64,000 bases of DNA from positions 1,426,001 through 1,490,000 of the forward strand of contig NZ_LT799838.1 in the NCBI RefSeq assembly GCF_900168255.1, read 5' to 3'. This document shows, one piece after another, positions 41,837 to 51,504 of this stretch. The notes below the pieces were generated by a model, which was given only the letters and a program-made list of their open reading frames with translations, searched no databases and was not told where the DNA came from. This stretch comes from Psychrobacter sp. DAB_AL43B. Its GTDB lineage: Bacteria > Pseudomonadota > Gammaproteobacteria > Pseudomonadales > Moraxellaceae. The translations under genes were made by a program, and so were the position numbers. Position 1 is the stretch's first letter. Each line of letters starts with the position of its first letter.

Positions 41837-43032
41837 ACTTACAAGCAAAGATTAAGCGCGATATTAAACGTCATGAACTTATGGCTTGTCATGACTTACA
41901 AGCTGAGGTGGACGCTATCAACTTTAAAGCGCTGTCTAGTTCAAGCAATGGTGATGAACCTACTTATACAGTAGTTGATGGCGTAGCGACGATCGATGTG
42001 CGTGGTCTGCTAGTACCGGAAACCTCAAGCGATTATCGCTCATGGGGTGTAACAGGCTATGCAAACTTAGCGGACTACGTTCAGCAAGCTAATGACGATT
42101 ACACGGTGACTAGCATTGTCTTAGATATTGATAGCGGCGGTGGTTATGTCGCAGGTCTTGACGGTATCACTGAGACTATCTACCAGTCTGCAAAACCGAT
42201 TGAAACGTTTGTAAGTGGTGATATGGGTTCAGCTGCTTACTGGCTGGGAGTGAGCGCAAGCAAGGTCACAGCATCCAAGAAGTCATTCATCGGTAGTATT
42301 GGCGTTTATGGCGACCATGCCGAAGAATCAAAGGCGCTAGAAGATGCGGGTATCAATATAAAGCGCTTCCGTTCAGGTAAATGGAAGGGTGCATTTAATT
42401 GGTTTACTCCATTATCTGCTGAAGAAGAAACACGCCTACAAGACGGTATTAATGAGTCAGCAAATATATTTTTTAATTATGTGGCAGCACAGCGCAACGT
42501 TGATGCTAAGACAGTAGCAAGTTGGGAAGGTGATTTTTTCACAGCCGTTAAAGCCAAAGAATTAGGTCTAATTGATGCGATTGCGGATAGCGTAGCAGTG
42601 TCAAGCAGTACCAAACAGAGCAACAATAACCCCGAGGAGTACGACTTGAACGAACTTGAGAAAGCGCAGGCTGAAATCGCAGCGCTAAAAGCCGACAAGG
42701 TGAAAGACGAGCAAGCTATTGCTGCTGCCAACGCTAAAGCTAACGCAGCACAAACGGCATTAGCTACAGCGCAAGCAGCAACCCGCCAAACCGCTATCGA
42801 TAAGTTGGCTGCTGATACTGGTCGCACGTTTACTGATGAGCAAGTGACCGCGTTTAAAGCGATGGACAATGCGCAGTTTGCTGTTGCTGAGTTTATGGCA
42901 AAACCAGTTGAGCCAGTAGCACCAAAGCTGCCGGACGGCTTGGATAAAGAGCAAGCAACCAATGGCCGTGAAAGTGGCGAAAGTAAAATCATGGCAGCAG
43001 TAGCAGCCGCAAAAGCACAAGGAGCTAAATAA
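41833..43032 (+). CDS. S49 family head maturation protease fused to scaffold-like tail
   Basis: 399 residues. Residues about 40-260 form a SppA/ClpP-type serine protease: IVLDIDSGGGYVAGLDGI, FVSGDMGSAAYWLGVSASKV with the nucleophile Ser in GSAAYW, SFIGSIGVYG, and the catalytic Lys probably in RSGKWKGAF. After residue 270 follows a long Ala-rich coiled coil (AQAEIAALKADKVKDEQAIA), as in lambda C/Nu3-like scaffolds. Cleaves head proteins during prohead assembly. Confidence 0.88.
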   Translation: MNLQAKIKRDIKRHELMACHDLQAEVDAINFKALSSSSNGDEPTYTVVDGVATIDVRGLLVPETSSDYRSWGVTGYANLADYVQQANDDYTVTSIVLDIDSGGGYVAGLDGITETIYQSAKPIETFVSGDMGSAAYWLGVSASKVTASKKSFIGSIGVYGDHAEESKALEDAGINIKRFRSGKWKGAFNWFTPLSAEEETRLQDGINESANIFFNYVAAQRNVDAKTVASWEGDFFTAVKAKELGLIDAIADSVAVSSSTKQSNNNPEEYDLNELEKAQAEIAALKADKVKDEQAIAAANAKANAAQTALATAQAATRQTAIDKLAADTGRTFTDEQVTAFKAMDNAQFAVAEFMAKPVEPVAPKLPDGLDKEQATNGRESGESKIMAAVAAAKAQGAK

Positions 43033-43412
43033 TGGTTGATTTCACTTATACAACCGAACAGCCGTTACCAGTTGATGTGACGCCTATCACCGATAGCGTT
43101 GTACCGACTACGGCAACCGCATATCACAAAGGCGACCTGCTTATTATCGCTGCTGGCACCAACGTGGCGACTCATAGCGATAGCTCAACTGGTGCACAAG
43201 CTGATTGGCACGTTATTTGTCTCACTGATGTGACCGCTGCACAAGCGACCGAAAAACTAGCAATGGGCGTTGAAATGCCTGTTTATGTGGCTGGTAAATT
43301 CGATGTTGCAGGTGTCAAGCTTAATGGTGTAGCACTCACTCCAACTCAAAAGCTAGCAGCGCGTGCGTATGCTAATCGCTCAACTAAAATCACGCTTAGC
43401 GTAGTTAAATAG
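43032..43412 (+). CDS. Head decoration protein (lambda D-like)
   Basis: 126 residues, start overlapping the protease stop (TAATG). Beta-rich small protein (KGDLLIIAAGTNVATHSDSS, GVEMPVYVAGKFDVAGVKL) between protease and capsid genes, exactly the lambda D position. ARAYANRSTKITLSVVK ends it. Family by size, position and pattern. Confidence 0.7.
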   Translation: MVDFTYTTEQPLPVDVTPITDSVVPTTATAYHKGDLLIIAAGTNVATHSDSSTGAQADWHVICLTDVTAAQATEKLAMGVEMPVYVAGKFDVAGVKLNGVALTPTQKLAARAYANRSTKITLSVVK

Positions 43413-43423
43413 GAAAATAATTT

Positions 43424-44518
43424 ATGGCTACTTTTAATATTGAAGATGCGCAAATTGATACCGCATCATTTGAGGAGCTTGGCGCGGTCTATGACCTAAG
43501 CAAGCCAGTTGATACTTTTTTCCGTGACCGTTATTTCGGCAATCCGATTTATCTAAACGGTGAAGATAAAGTGCCAGTAGGCGATATCAAAACCTACATT
43601 CCATTAGCCCCTGCTGTACTACCAACCGCGCAAGGTCGTGTGATTAAAGATAAGGTGCAGTTGAGTGTTGACTATATTCCAGCACCTTACTTTAAGCCTG
43701 CATGTGTCGTTGAGCCGTTAAGTAAAATTGACGCTAAGATGCAAAAGCTATTGCAGAATATGCGCGTCATTGCGACTAATGCCGCAGGTGTGCCACCGAC
43801 TATGCAAGACGAGTGGGAAATGGCAGCCGCCGTGTCTTACTGGACTATCCGCCAGTCACTAGCAGCGCGTGTCACTATGATGTGCCGTGATGCTTTACTG
43901 TACGGCAAAGTGGTTGTGCAAGGTGATGATAACGCGGGTGTGACTGTTGATTTTGGTCGCCATACTGATTTGACTTTTAACCCGCTTGTCGCATGGGATC
44001 AAGTAGGTGCTACGCCTTATAAAGACATTCGTAAGATTGTTAAAAACTTGGTCAAGCATGGCAAGCGCCGCCCAGTTGATGCGCTCATGTCTAGCCGTGT
44101 GTTTGATGCGATGTCAGACGATAAAGAGCTTAACGATAAATTCACGGCATCAAAAGACACTAATGCGACCCGTGTTTTTGACGGTGGGTTTGGTGGCGAA
44201 ACTACTGCCTCTCTACGCGGTACTTTAGACGGTATCAACTTTTGGACATATGACGCTGAGTTTGAGAAAGAAGATGGCACCAGTGAGCTGATGGTTCCTG
44301 AAGATGGTTTTTGGCTTATCTCTGAGCTTGCCAATCCGCTTTACTATTGCATGATTAAGCATCGTAAAAACCCTGCTAAGTTAGCAATGGAATTGATGCC
44401 GTACCATGTGTTTAGCGACGACCCATCAGTAGATAAGTTTATTGCTGATTCAAGTCCATTGCCAGTAACTATCAATAAAAATGGCGCTTGTGGTGGTACT
44501 GGCTTTATTACCCTTTAA
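43424..44518 (+). CDS. Major capsid protein (lambda E-like)
   Basis: 364 residues. Phage_cap_E features: FFRDRYFGNPIYLNGEDKVPV near the start (piece: FFRDRYFGNPIYLNG), QLSVDYIPAPYFKPACVVEPL (piece: DYIPAPYFKP), VTVDFGRHTDLTF, and a C-terminal FWTYDAEFEKEDGTSELMVPE (piece: INFWTYDAEFE). HK97-like fold expected. AGGAAAATAATTT before the ATG. A terminator-like hairpin follows. Confidence 0.9.
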   Translation: MATFNIEDAQIDTASFEELGAVYDLSKPVDTFFRDRYFGNPIYLNGEDKVPVGDIKTYIPLAPAVLPTAQGRVIKDKVQLSVDYIPAPYFKPACVVEPLSKIDAKMQKLLQNMRVIATNAAGVPPTMQDEWEMAAAVSYWTIRQSLAARVTMMCRDALLYGKVVVQGDDNAGVTVDFGRHTDLTFNPLVAWDQVGATPYKDIRKIVKNLVKHGKRRPVDALMSSRVFDAMSDDKELNDKFTASKDTNATRVFDGGFGGETTASLRGTLDGINFWTYDAEFEKEDGTSELMVPEDGFWLISELANPLYYCMIKHRKNPAKLAMELMPYHVFSDDPSVDKFIADSSPLPVTINKNGACGGTGFITL

Positions 44519-44537
44519 CAAACCTTTAACTTTAATC

Positions 44538-44561
44538 AGCCCTGCTAACGCGGGGCTTTTT
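44538..44561 (+). terminator. Terminator-like hairpin after the capsid gene
   Basis: AGCCC/GGGCT stem (44538-44556) with inner GC pairs, then TTTTT. Confidence 0.7.
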
Positions 44562-44576
44562 AATGGAGATCATAAA

Positions 44577-44852
44577 ATGTCAAAAGTTTATATCGCAAAA
44601 AACGCTATCGGTCAATTTAACGCTGGTGAAGAAGTTGCTGGTCTGACTGATAAAGACCGTATCAATTACTTGCTGAGCATTGGTGCCATCGTTGAGCAAG
44701 GTGGCGAAGATGACACTGGTGAAGGTGACGAAGTGGTCAAACTTGACGGCTTATCAAACGATGAGCTGAAAAAACTGCTTGATGAAGAAGGTATCAAGTA
44801 CAACAAGTCTGACGACAAGAAAACATTGATCGCATTATTTCCAAAGGACTGA
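44577..44852 (+). CDS. Small head-tail protein with HeH/SAP-like end
   Basis: 91 residues from ATG 44577 (GGAGAT upstream), not from the open frame upstream that runs through the hairpin. N-terminal beta part (VYIAKNAIGQFNAGEEVAGL) and acidic linker, then a C-terminal HeH/LEM-type helix pair (LDGLSNDELKKLLDEEGIKY). Such proteins lie after the capsid gene in many Mu-like phages. Confidence 0.65.
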   Translation: MSKVYIAKNAIGQFNAGEEVAGLTDKDRINYLLSIGAIVEQGGEDDTGEGDEVVKLDGLSNDELKKLLDEEGIKYNKSDDKKTLIALFPKD

Positions 44853-44854
44853 TT

Positions 44855-45292
44855 ATGTACGCGACTCATGAAGACCTAGTTAATCGCTTTGGTGCATTGG
44901 CAATCGGTGAGCTTGAGTCGATGCACAATGACGGCTTGCTTGCGGTTACCAATGCACTGTCTGACGCATCAGAGAAGATGAACAGCTACTTATCAATACG
45001 CTATCGAACGCCACTCAATAAGACTGAGCATTTGAAACTGGTGTGCGCTGATATTGCTCGCTACTTGCTTTATATGAACGAGCCGACCGACGAGGTTGAA
45101 GCACGTTATAAAGAAGCGCTTAAGTGGCTGCAAGATGTGGGTGCAGGTAAAGCCAATGTTACGTTTGCGGAGCCATTAACTGATGACGAGCAACAATCAA
45201 CGTACATCAGACCCGCTGTGCCCATCGGTGATAGCTATCGTGGTCAAGTATTTGGTGATGATGTGTTTGCCAGGATGCCAGGCATGAACTGA
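44855..45292 (+). CDS. DUF1320 (Mu gp36-like) head-tail connector
   Basis: 145 residues. MYATHEDLVNRFGALAIGEL at the start, LSDASEKMNSYLSIRYRTPL and CADIARYLLYMNEP, all typical DUF1320. It forms the adaptor between portal and tail. Begins two bases after the previous stop. Confidence 0.85.
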   Translation: MYATHEDLVNRFGALAIGELESMHNDGLLAVTNALSDASEKMNSYLSIRYRTPLNKTEHLKLVCADIARYLLYMNEPTDEVEARYKEALKWLQDVGAGKANVTFAEPLTDDEQQSTYIRPAVPIGDSYRGQVFGDDVFARMPGMN

Positions 45293-45299
45293 GGTCATT

Positions 45300-45716
45300 A
45301 TGATTGATGCAAACTTATCAGGTGGTGACGAGATAATCAGACGACTAGGCGCTTTGTATTTTGATAATCAAAAAATGCAGAAGTTTAGCCGGTTGGCTGG
45401 CGCTGAAATGGTACATCAAACTGAGGAGCGCTTTTACAATCAGCACGACTTAGGGCGTCAACCGTGGATACCGTCACAAAGAGCAATTGCCGATCAAGGC
45501 AAAACTTTGCGTGATACTGGACGGCTCATGGCTTCACTCACTTATATTGCGCTGCCTGATGGCGTCAAGTGGGGCACAAACGTAGTGTATGCAAAAGCGA
45601 TGCACTACGGGCTACCTTATCGAAACGTCACGCCTAGACCGTTTATAGGTATGAATGACGACGACAGAGCCAGTGTGCTTAACATTATTAATCGAATTAT
45701 GGACGTAGACTTATGA
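45300..45716 (+). CDS. Mu gpG-like virion morphogenesis protein
   Basis: 138 residues. Pattern: HQTEERFYNQHDLGRQPW, then DQGKTLRDTGRLMASLTY, VVYAKAMHYG and TPRPFIGM, as in Mu gpG/lambda Z-type tail completion proteins. Overlaps the next gene by ATGA. Confidence 0.82.
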   Translation: MIDANLSGGDEIIRRLGALYFDNQKMQKFSRLAGAEMVHQTEERFYNQHDLGRQPWIPSQRAIADQGKTLRDTGRLMASLTYIALPDGVKWGTNVVYAKAMHYGLPYRNVTPRPFIGMNDDDRASVLNIINRIMDVDL

Positions 45717-46135
45717 GTAATTATTTTGCAGTAGGTCTTGGTTTGATTGACCACTTAGAAGCAAAGCAAAAGGAGTGGGGTATTAAGCACGTCGGTACTG
45801 TTGCCAGTATCAATAAGATTAATAAAAACACCACACCGGCGCTATATGTCATCAATACCTCAAACAATCCACGCGCTAATGGCTCGATAGACAGTCGTGA
45901 TATGCAGCAATGGACCGTCGTTGTCGCTGTTAGCAATCAAGCAGCGCAAGACGATGTTAGAGCGCTCATGGAAACGTCAGGCGAGCTTATCAGCAAGGTC
46001 ATTAATCACGTACAAGGTTATGAGCTGGACGACTACCACGAGCCGCTAGAACGCACCAATACATCAGGCAGACCAGACTACTTCAGCACGTTTGCGCTTT
46101 ATCCGCTTACTTTTCAAACCAAATTTCAGCCTTAG
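45713..46135 (+). CDS. Tail terminator-like protein (DUF1834/gp37-type)
   Basis: 140 residues. FAVGLGLIDHLEAKQKEWGI, PALYVINTSNNPRANGSIDS, RDMQQWTVVVAVSNQAAQDD, then a C-terminal YFSTFALYPLTFQT. Size and place between connector G and tube are right for a tail terminator. Family by pattern and context. Confidence 0.65.
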   Translation: MSNYFAVGLGLIDHLEAKQKEWGIKHVGTVASINKINKNTTPALYVINTSNNPRANGSIDSRDMQQWTVVVAVSNQAAQDDVRALMETSGELISKVINHVQGYELDDYHEPLERTNTSGRPDYFSTFALYPLTFQTKFQP

Positions 46136-46147
46136 AGGACATTAATC

Positions 46148-46894
46148 ATGGCAGAGAACTTAAATCAATCCCACGCTTTCATTGGCAAGGGTAAAATCTT
46201 TATGACCCCAATTACGGGCGCGGTACGCGGCAAGCCTTTCTGGGTTGGCGTAGCATCCGCATTGTCTTTTGCTCACTCAGTCGAAGATGAAAAAGAATTA
46301 ATCGAGCATCATTCTGGCACCAACCAAGTTTGGGATGTTTCAGCCGGTACTAAGAAAACCACTGTATCGCTAACCATCCAAGAGCGCCGCTTAGAAGCGA
46401 TGCGAGCAGCACTGCAAGCAACTGTTGAAACCGTTGAAACTGGATCAGTGACAGCGGAAGAACATACGGTTGATGCAATCGGTGACATGGCTTTCTTAAA
46501 GCACTCAGACGTAACAGTGACCACTGTTGTGGATAGCACGTCAGGCACACCAAAGACGTTATCTGAAAATACTGACTACAAAATCGATAAGCAGTATGGT
46601 CGCATTGAAATGCTGACCGATGGACACACAGGCCCTATCAAAGTTGGTTATACCTATGGCGCTGCTACGGTTATGAAGCCAATGACTGATGATGTGGATT
46701 TCTATGAGCTTCGCATTGACGGCATGAATACAGTCGGTCAAAAAGATAAGCAGATTGTGACCGCTTATCGCGTGAAGCTGAACCCAGCCGATGCTTACGA
46801 TCTAATCAATGACGACTTCGCGGAAATGCAGATTGAAGGCACGGCGTTATTTGATGAATCTCGTAATGCAGCTTATGAGATTAAGACGGTCTAG
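46148..46894 (+). CDS. Probable major tail tube protein
   Basis: 248 residues; AGAGGACATTAATC before the ATG. Beta-rich: SHAFIGKGKIFMTPITGAVR, SVEDEKELIEHHSGTNQVWD, TTVSLTIQERRLEAMRAAL, and FYELRIDGMNTVGQKDKQIV. This is the usual position and size of a tube protein. The sequence family is not certain. Confidence 0.65.
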   Translation: MAENLNQSHAFIGKGKIFMTPITGAVRGKPFWVGVASALSFAHSVEDEKELIEHHSGTNQVWDVSAGTKKTTVSLTIQERRLEAMRAALQATVETVETGSVTAEEHTVDAIGDMAFLKHSDVTVTTVVDSTSGTPKTLSENTDYKIDKQYGRIEMLTDGHTGPIKVGYTYGAATVMKPMTDDVDFYELRIDGMNTVGQKDKQIVTAYRVKLNPADAYDLINDDFAEMQIEGTALFDESRNAAYEIKTV

Positions 46895-46986
46895 TGTTTT
46901 TACCCTGGTCATAACATCAACTAGGTTTTTTTTATTTAACTAAGTCATTACGCGGTGATGGCTTACTCAAATAAAAAGGATTGATT

Positions 46987-47418
46987 ATGCGTACTAACAC
47001 CCAAACCAAACTGACAAATACTGTCACGAATGACGTTATTGTTTTGTCCGATAGTCTTTACCCAGAGGGCGAACACGACTGGTCCGCAGTAGTATCAAGC
47101 ACTAAGTACGCGCTAGACGGTACGATGATAGTCGAGCAGTCACAAAGACAGGCTGGCAGACCATACACGATGCAAGCACCTGATGGCCATGGCGTACTAT
47201 CACGGACAACGGTTAATTCGCTCAAATCCGAGCGTGACAAGTTAGGGGCTACGTTTTGGCTAGATTACCTAGCAGATGGGTCGGTTAAGCGCGTTAAAGT
47301 GATGTTTGATACGACGCAAAAGGCTATCAACGCAACGCCAATCAAAGGCAGTACAAGCCCAAAGCTGACCGATTACTATAATGTGATGCTTAAATTCTTA
47401 GAGATACCGAGCGTGTAA
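46987..47418 (+). CDS. Phage tail protein, function unassigned
   Basis: 143 residues from ATG 46987, with AAAAAGGA upstream. SDSLYPEGEHDWSAVVSSTK and DGTMIVEQSQRQAGRPYTMQ lead; then FWLDYLADGSVKRVKVMFD. Beta-rich, probably structural. A small promoter-like TATAAT follows at 47423-47428. Confidence 0.6.
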   Translation: MRTNTQTKLTNTVTNDVIVLSDSLYPEGEHDWSAVVSSTKYALDGTMIVEQSQRQAGRPYTMQAPDGHGVLSRTTVNSLKSERDKLGATFWLDYLADGSVKRVKVMFDTTQKAINATPIKGSTSPKLTDYYNVMLKFLEIPSV

Positions 47419-47454
47419 ATGGTATAATTAAGCATACTTTTAATGGGGTGTGTT

Positions 47455-47628
47455 ATGAGCGAGATTAAAATAACAACTGATGGTGCTAAGTATCCTGAGT
47501 GGATAATGACAGGTATTACGCGGTCAGCTATTGACGAGAATATGACACTTACTTATACGCATAATCCAGCCAAACCCGATACTGGTGAGCCTTATTTTAA
47601 TATACCTGATAGCGAATGGGGTGAGTGA
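47455..47628 (+). CDS. Small phage protein sharing motifs with the large tail protein
   Basis: 57 residues from ATG 47455 (GGGGTG upstream). It has AKYPEWI near the start and TGEPYFNIPDSEWG at the end. The C-terminal 60 residues of the 1206-residue protein carry TGYPYFTIPAAAWG and AKYPIWI, in the opposite order. Function unknown. Overlaps the next start (TGATG). Confidence 0.55.
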   Translation: MSEIKITTDGAKYPEWIMTGITRSAIDENMTLTYTHNPAKPDTGEPYFNIPDSEWGE

Positions 47629-47819
47629 TGAGTGATATAAATATTACAGTTGAGATTGACGGTGATTTTATAGAACTACAAGACGATGGCTGCTTAAACG
47701 CTTGCATACGTATAGATCAATGGCAGCAAATTAAAGACGCTGTTGATGCTGAGTTACACGGCAAGTATCACCATTTACGCGAAATAATCAAAAACACGAA
47801 GCCTATAAATCTAGACTAA
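47628..47819 (+). CDS. Hypothetical small phage protein
   Basis: 63 residues from ATG 47628. DINITVEIDGDFIELQDDGC, then CIRIDQWQQIKDAVDAELHG. Acidic. No family recognised. A terminator-like hairpin follows. Confidence 0.55.
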   Translation: MSDINITVEIDGDFIELQDDGCLNACIRIDQWQQIKDAVDAELHGKYHHLREIIKNTKPINLD

Positions 47820-47841
47820 AATCTAACAAGCAAAACCACAG

Positions 47842-47864
47842 CCCACTCATTGAGTGGGTTTTTT
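47842..47864 (+). terminator. Terminator-like hairpin before the large tail gene
   Basis: CCCACTCATTGAGTGGG (47842-47858) and six T. A related stem, CCACTCAATGAGTGG, closes the tape measure gene at 62414. Confidence 0.75.
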
Positions 47865-47883
47865 AATGCCTAAAATTTGACGG

Positions 47884-50800
47884 ATGACAACAATGGCGAT
47901 TACTCAAAACGATTTAGAGATACTAAAATCTGAAATCATGGCAGACACGCCTGATGGTGGCGGATTGCCTACAGGTGTTGCCGTCATTGATGGCGTATCT
48001 AATAACTTACTCCCTGATGTATCAGACATTGACCGCCTTATTGGGCGTGTGCGTCTGCGTAAGATATATCTAGCAGTTAAGACCGCAAGCACTGACTTGC
48101 TGCAAGCCACTCGAATGCTAATCACCGAATTGCCAGATAATCCGAATATCAGTGTATTTTTCTTTAAAGCAAGCGATTTTGCTGATAGGCGTGTTGATGC
48201 TCAAAACACAATCGAAAGCTATCTAGCGTTCGGCTCAAAGTGGGCAGGGCATATATTAGAAACTCAGTTAACAGGTCAGCGCGTTATTCAAGTGTCGCTC
48301 GATAAAGGCGATCAGATACCGGCAGTCGGTCAGCCGCTTGTGATTGTGCAAAACGAAGGGCAATCAGACGAGTTTTATCAGTATATTCGTCCGCTTAAAG
48401 TCGATACGGTAGAGCGTCGTTTTCAGCGCACCGTTAGCGAAACAGTGACGCGTACAGTCGCAACTATTGAGTTTGGCGACACCCTAACAAAGACATTCAA
48501 CGGCTTAACTGTGCCCGAGTATTACGCAAACGCTAACACCAGTCGCCGCGCTATCTTGCGTGAGGCGCGCGTGGCTGATGCAGCAAAGTATTACAGTGCG
48601 TCAAGATTGGCCGAGCCAGTGGTTGCCATGCAATCTCGTCAGGTACGTATCAATTCAATTTATACCCAAGTCGTGCCTAGCACGCAGGTTGAAACGCCTA
48701 TTTTGCAGCGTGATCCAGCCAATCAAGTCGCTACTCAAGCGCGTGGCGATGGTGTGATTGCTATTAATCAATCGGTCAATGTTGCGACTAATACCGCCTT
48801 TAGCTTACCAAGCGGTATCGCAGTTGGCACACTTAGTTTGTCAGTCGGTGGTCAAGCACTAACCGACCGTGATGGTGAGTTAGTCAGCAGTAACGGCTTA
48901 GCTTATGCGTCTATCAAGTATGGCGTTGGTCAGATAACTTGGTATAGCTTATTAAATACAGGGCAAACAACGGTCACAGGTAGCTATAAACCTGCGTCAG
49001 AATTTACTCGTGTGGCACAAACAGATTATCAAGTCGTAGAAGATAACGCAGGTTATAACTATGTACGCGAGCTGGGCGCTGAGCCGGTCCCTAATAGCCT
49101 TAAAATCACTTATACGGTAGATGGTAACAACTATCTCGTACATGACGATGGACGCGGCAACTTAGTTGATGAGGATGGTAACGGACGCGGTACGGTGCAA
49201 GGCAGGACAGTATTACTTACGACTGCCGCCATACCTGATGCGGCAAGCTATATTGTTTACTCGTTCGGCGTGGATTTAGACACGGTTAAGTACGGCGCTC
49301 AAGCGTTGTTGCCTGCTTACCACGTTATTAGCATTGCAGACAAAGTAAGCGGCTCTGTCACAGTAACATGGCTTACAGGCAAGACCGCGACAGTGAGTAA
49401 CGGTGTTATCACTGGCGATGCAACAGGCACGTTTATCGACGGTAAACTGAATATTGCGCCAAATGATACAGTTGCCAAAGATACTGTATTTAATTTGTCT
49501 TATCAGCGCATATTGAATGCAAATACTGTAAATAAAAATTTATGGTATAAGCCGACCGATGCGTCAGGTGCTTTTGGCGGATTGTTGGATTTTGAGGCAG
49601 CCATTACCGATGTTGATGTTACTGTCTTTTTGGGTGGTGAGTTAAAGGTTGTTTTAGGTCTTAATGATGGCGGAACGTCACTTGTTATCGAGGATGTGTT
49701 GCGACCTATTTACACCGATAAAGCGTACCAACAAGGTAATGCTATTTACACCTCCACAGAGGTAAACACTTGGCAGTCAATCAAAAATGCAGCCTCGGAT
49801 TCTAATACATGGGTGGCATCATTAACCAGTAGTATAATCAACAAGGCTGCTGGTACTGTGGATTTTGTTATTAATGTATCGAGAAAATCTGAAGGGGTTG
49901 ACGTTATCGTTAGACCGGGGGTTTCGCCTGTTTTTAAAACTGTGACAAAGACAGTGCAAATGCAAGCGTCAGAGGTTCAGATCAATGGCATAGCAACCAC
50001 AGCAGCATCAACTGAAGCAGCAACAATGACAGATGCTGCGACGTTGATCAATATCAACCTGCCACAAGACACAACCGATGCCGTGGTTAATGACTCATTG
50101 TTTTTAGACGCGCTAGGGCTGAGCTTTAGAGATAGTAATGGCAAGATTAAAAGTGGCGATTTAACGGTAGGAAATATTGATTATCGCTTTGGCGCCGTAT
50201 CAATCGATACATGGCAAGCAGGACAAACCAACACGGTCAACCTCAAGTCAATGCTACGAGAAAACGATCCTGTGCCATTAGCTAACATCATCTTTAGAAC
50301 GCCAGTTGCACCACTTAAAAAAGCATCGTTGCAAATCAGCGCAGAGCTTGCAGATGGTACGGTTATATCACTATCAACTGACGCACAAGGCGGTATCACA
50401 GGCAGCAAGTACGCTCATGGTACGGTTGATTTTAAAGCGGGCGTTGTTGCGCTGTATTTTTATGAGAAGTTAGGAGTTGCGGCTAATCCCGATGTGGTCA
50501 ATCAGTCTTGGTATGACGCAGCTAACATCTATATGGATGGAGGCGTTAATTATATTAATAAACCAATTTACGTTAAGCCTGACTCAATCCGCTACAACGC
50601 GATTGCCTATAGTTACTTGCCATTAGATAAAGAGCTTATCGGACTTGATCCGGTGCGTCTGCCTACCGATGGTCGTGTGCCATTTGTGCGCAAAGGCGAC
50701 AGCATTGCTATCACTGAGCTTAAAACAATGGAGTTACCAACCAATGCACCCAATGATGTTTTTGACTTAGGTTTTGAGCGCCTATCCGATGTGAATGTCG

Positions 50801-51504
50801 TTGATAGTACAGGTAAAAAGGTCAGTTTTGATTATCTTGATATTGACCTTGACGCAGGTACGTTAAAGCTTAACGGCTTGTTTGATATGTCGTTTTATAC
50901 TGCACCATTGACCGCTAAGTATAGAATTATGGATATTGCGCTAGTGATTGAAACTGACATATCAGGTCGTGTCACTCTATCAACGCCTATCACACATGAC
51001 TACAGCACAGCAGCGGTATTTAGCTCAATGCTACTCGCTGGTGATATGCAAGCGCGTGCGTTTAACGTCTTTGGTCAGCAGTCGTGGGGCGGTGTATTTA
51101 GCGATACGCTCATTGGTAATGCTACAACATCGCAGTTGCAAGTCACCAATAATCCTATCGTAGCGACTAATCGTGATGCGATTGAGGAACGATGGGCGCT
51201 AGTGTTTACCAGTGCCACAGCGTTTCGCATTATCGGTCAAACAGTCGGTGAGATCGGTACAGGCTCGACGACTACACTAACAGCGCCAATAAACCCAATG
51301 ACAGGCTATCCGTACTTTACGATACCGGCAGCCGCATGGGGTATAGGTTGGTCGGCTAATAACGTGGTGCGTATCAATACCGCAGCAGCTAAATATCCAA
51401 TATGGATAGGTAATGCGATACAGCAACATCAAGGTAGTAGCTCAGATAATTACGACTTTACCATTGGCTATCACGCCAACATTGATAGAGAGAGGGTTGT
51501 GTAA
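47884..51504 (+). CDS. Large phage tail/virion protein (1206 residues)
   Basis: Start ATG 47884 (a second ATG is at 47893); no clear ribosome site. N-terminal 200 residues are mixed alpha/beta (SDIDRLIGRVRLRKIYLAVK, ATRMLITELPDNPNISVFFF). The rest is a chain of beta-rich modules (SVGGQALTDRDGELVSSNGL, FVRKGDSIAITELKTMELPT) and ends with the PYFTIPAAAWG and AKYPIWI motifs. Such proteins occur in Mu-head siphoviruses such as B3 relatives as tail fibre or baseplate components. Exact role not known. Confidence 0.65.
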   Translation: MTTMAITQNDLEILKSEIMADTPDGGGLPTGVAVIDGVSNNLLPDVSDIDRLIGRVRLRKIYLAVKTASTDLLQATRMLITELPDNPNISVFFFKASDFADRRVDAQNTIESYLAFGSKWAGHILETQLTGQRVIQVSLDKGDQIPAVGQPLVIVQNEGQSDEFYQYIRPLKVDTVERRFQRTVSETVTRTVATIEFGDTLTKTFNGLTVPEYYANANTSRRAILREARVADAAKYYSASRLAEPVVAMQSRQVRINSIYTQVVPSTQVETPILQRDPANQVATQARGDGVIAINQSVNVATNTAFSLPSGIAVGTLSLSVGGQALTDRDGELVSSNGLAYASIKYGVGQITWYSLLNTGQTTVTGSYKPASEFTRVAQTDYQVVEDNAGYNYVRELGAEPVPNSLKITYTVDGNNYLVHDDGRGNLVDEDGNGRGTVQGRTVLLTTAAIPDAASYIVYSFGVDLDTVKYGAQALLPAYHVISIADKVSGSVTVTWLTGKTATVSNGVITGDATGTFIDGKLNIAPNDTVAKDTVFNLSYQRILNANTVNKNLWYKPTDASGAFGGLLDFEAAITDVDVTVFLGGELKVVLGLNDGGTSLVIEDVLRPIYTDKAYQQGNAIYTSTEVNTWQSIKNAASDSNTWVASLTSSIINKAAGTVDFVINVSRKSEGVDVIVRPGVSPVFKTVTKTVQMQASEVQINGIATTAASTEAATMTDAATLININLPQDTTDAVVNDSLFLDALGLSFRDSNGKIKSGDLTVGNIDYRFGAVSIDTWQAGQTNTVNLKSMLRENDPVPLANIIFRTPVAPLKKASLQISAELADGTVISLSTDAQGGITGSKYAHGTVDFKAGVVALYFYEKLGVAANPDVVNQSWYDAANIYMDGGVNYINKPIYVKPDSIRYNAIAYSYLPLDKELIGLDPVRLPTDGRVPFVRKGDSIAITELKTMELPTNAPNDVFDLGFERLSDVNVVDSTGKKVSFDYLDIDLDAGTLKLNGLFDMSFYTAPLTAKYRIMDIALVIETDISGRVTLSTPITHDYSTAAVFSSMLLAGDMQARAFNVFGQQSWGGVFSDTLIGNATTSQLQVTNNPIVATNRDAIEERWALVFTSATAFRIIGQTVGEIGTGSTTTLTAPINPMTGYPYFTIPAAAWGIGWSANNVVRINTAAAKYPIWIGNAIQQHQGSSSDNYDFTIGYHANIDRERVV

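Noticed and set aside
42477..43020. Minus-strand frames opposite the protease-scaffold gene
   Set aside because: Shadows of the Ala-rich coiled coil, with no ribosome site and cysteine/serine-rich nonsense composition.
44481..44576. Start of the HeH-domain protein at 44481
   Set aside because: That frame would overlap the capsid gene end and run through a hairpin; ATG 44577 with GGAGAT is better.
47884..51504. Contractile tail sheath protein
   Set aside because: Some N-terminal blocks look sheath-like, but there are no baseplate wedge genes and the tail gene set is of siphovirus type.
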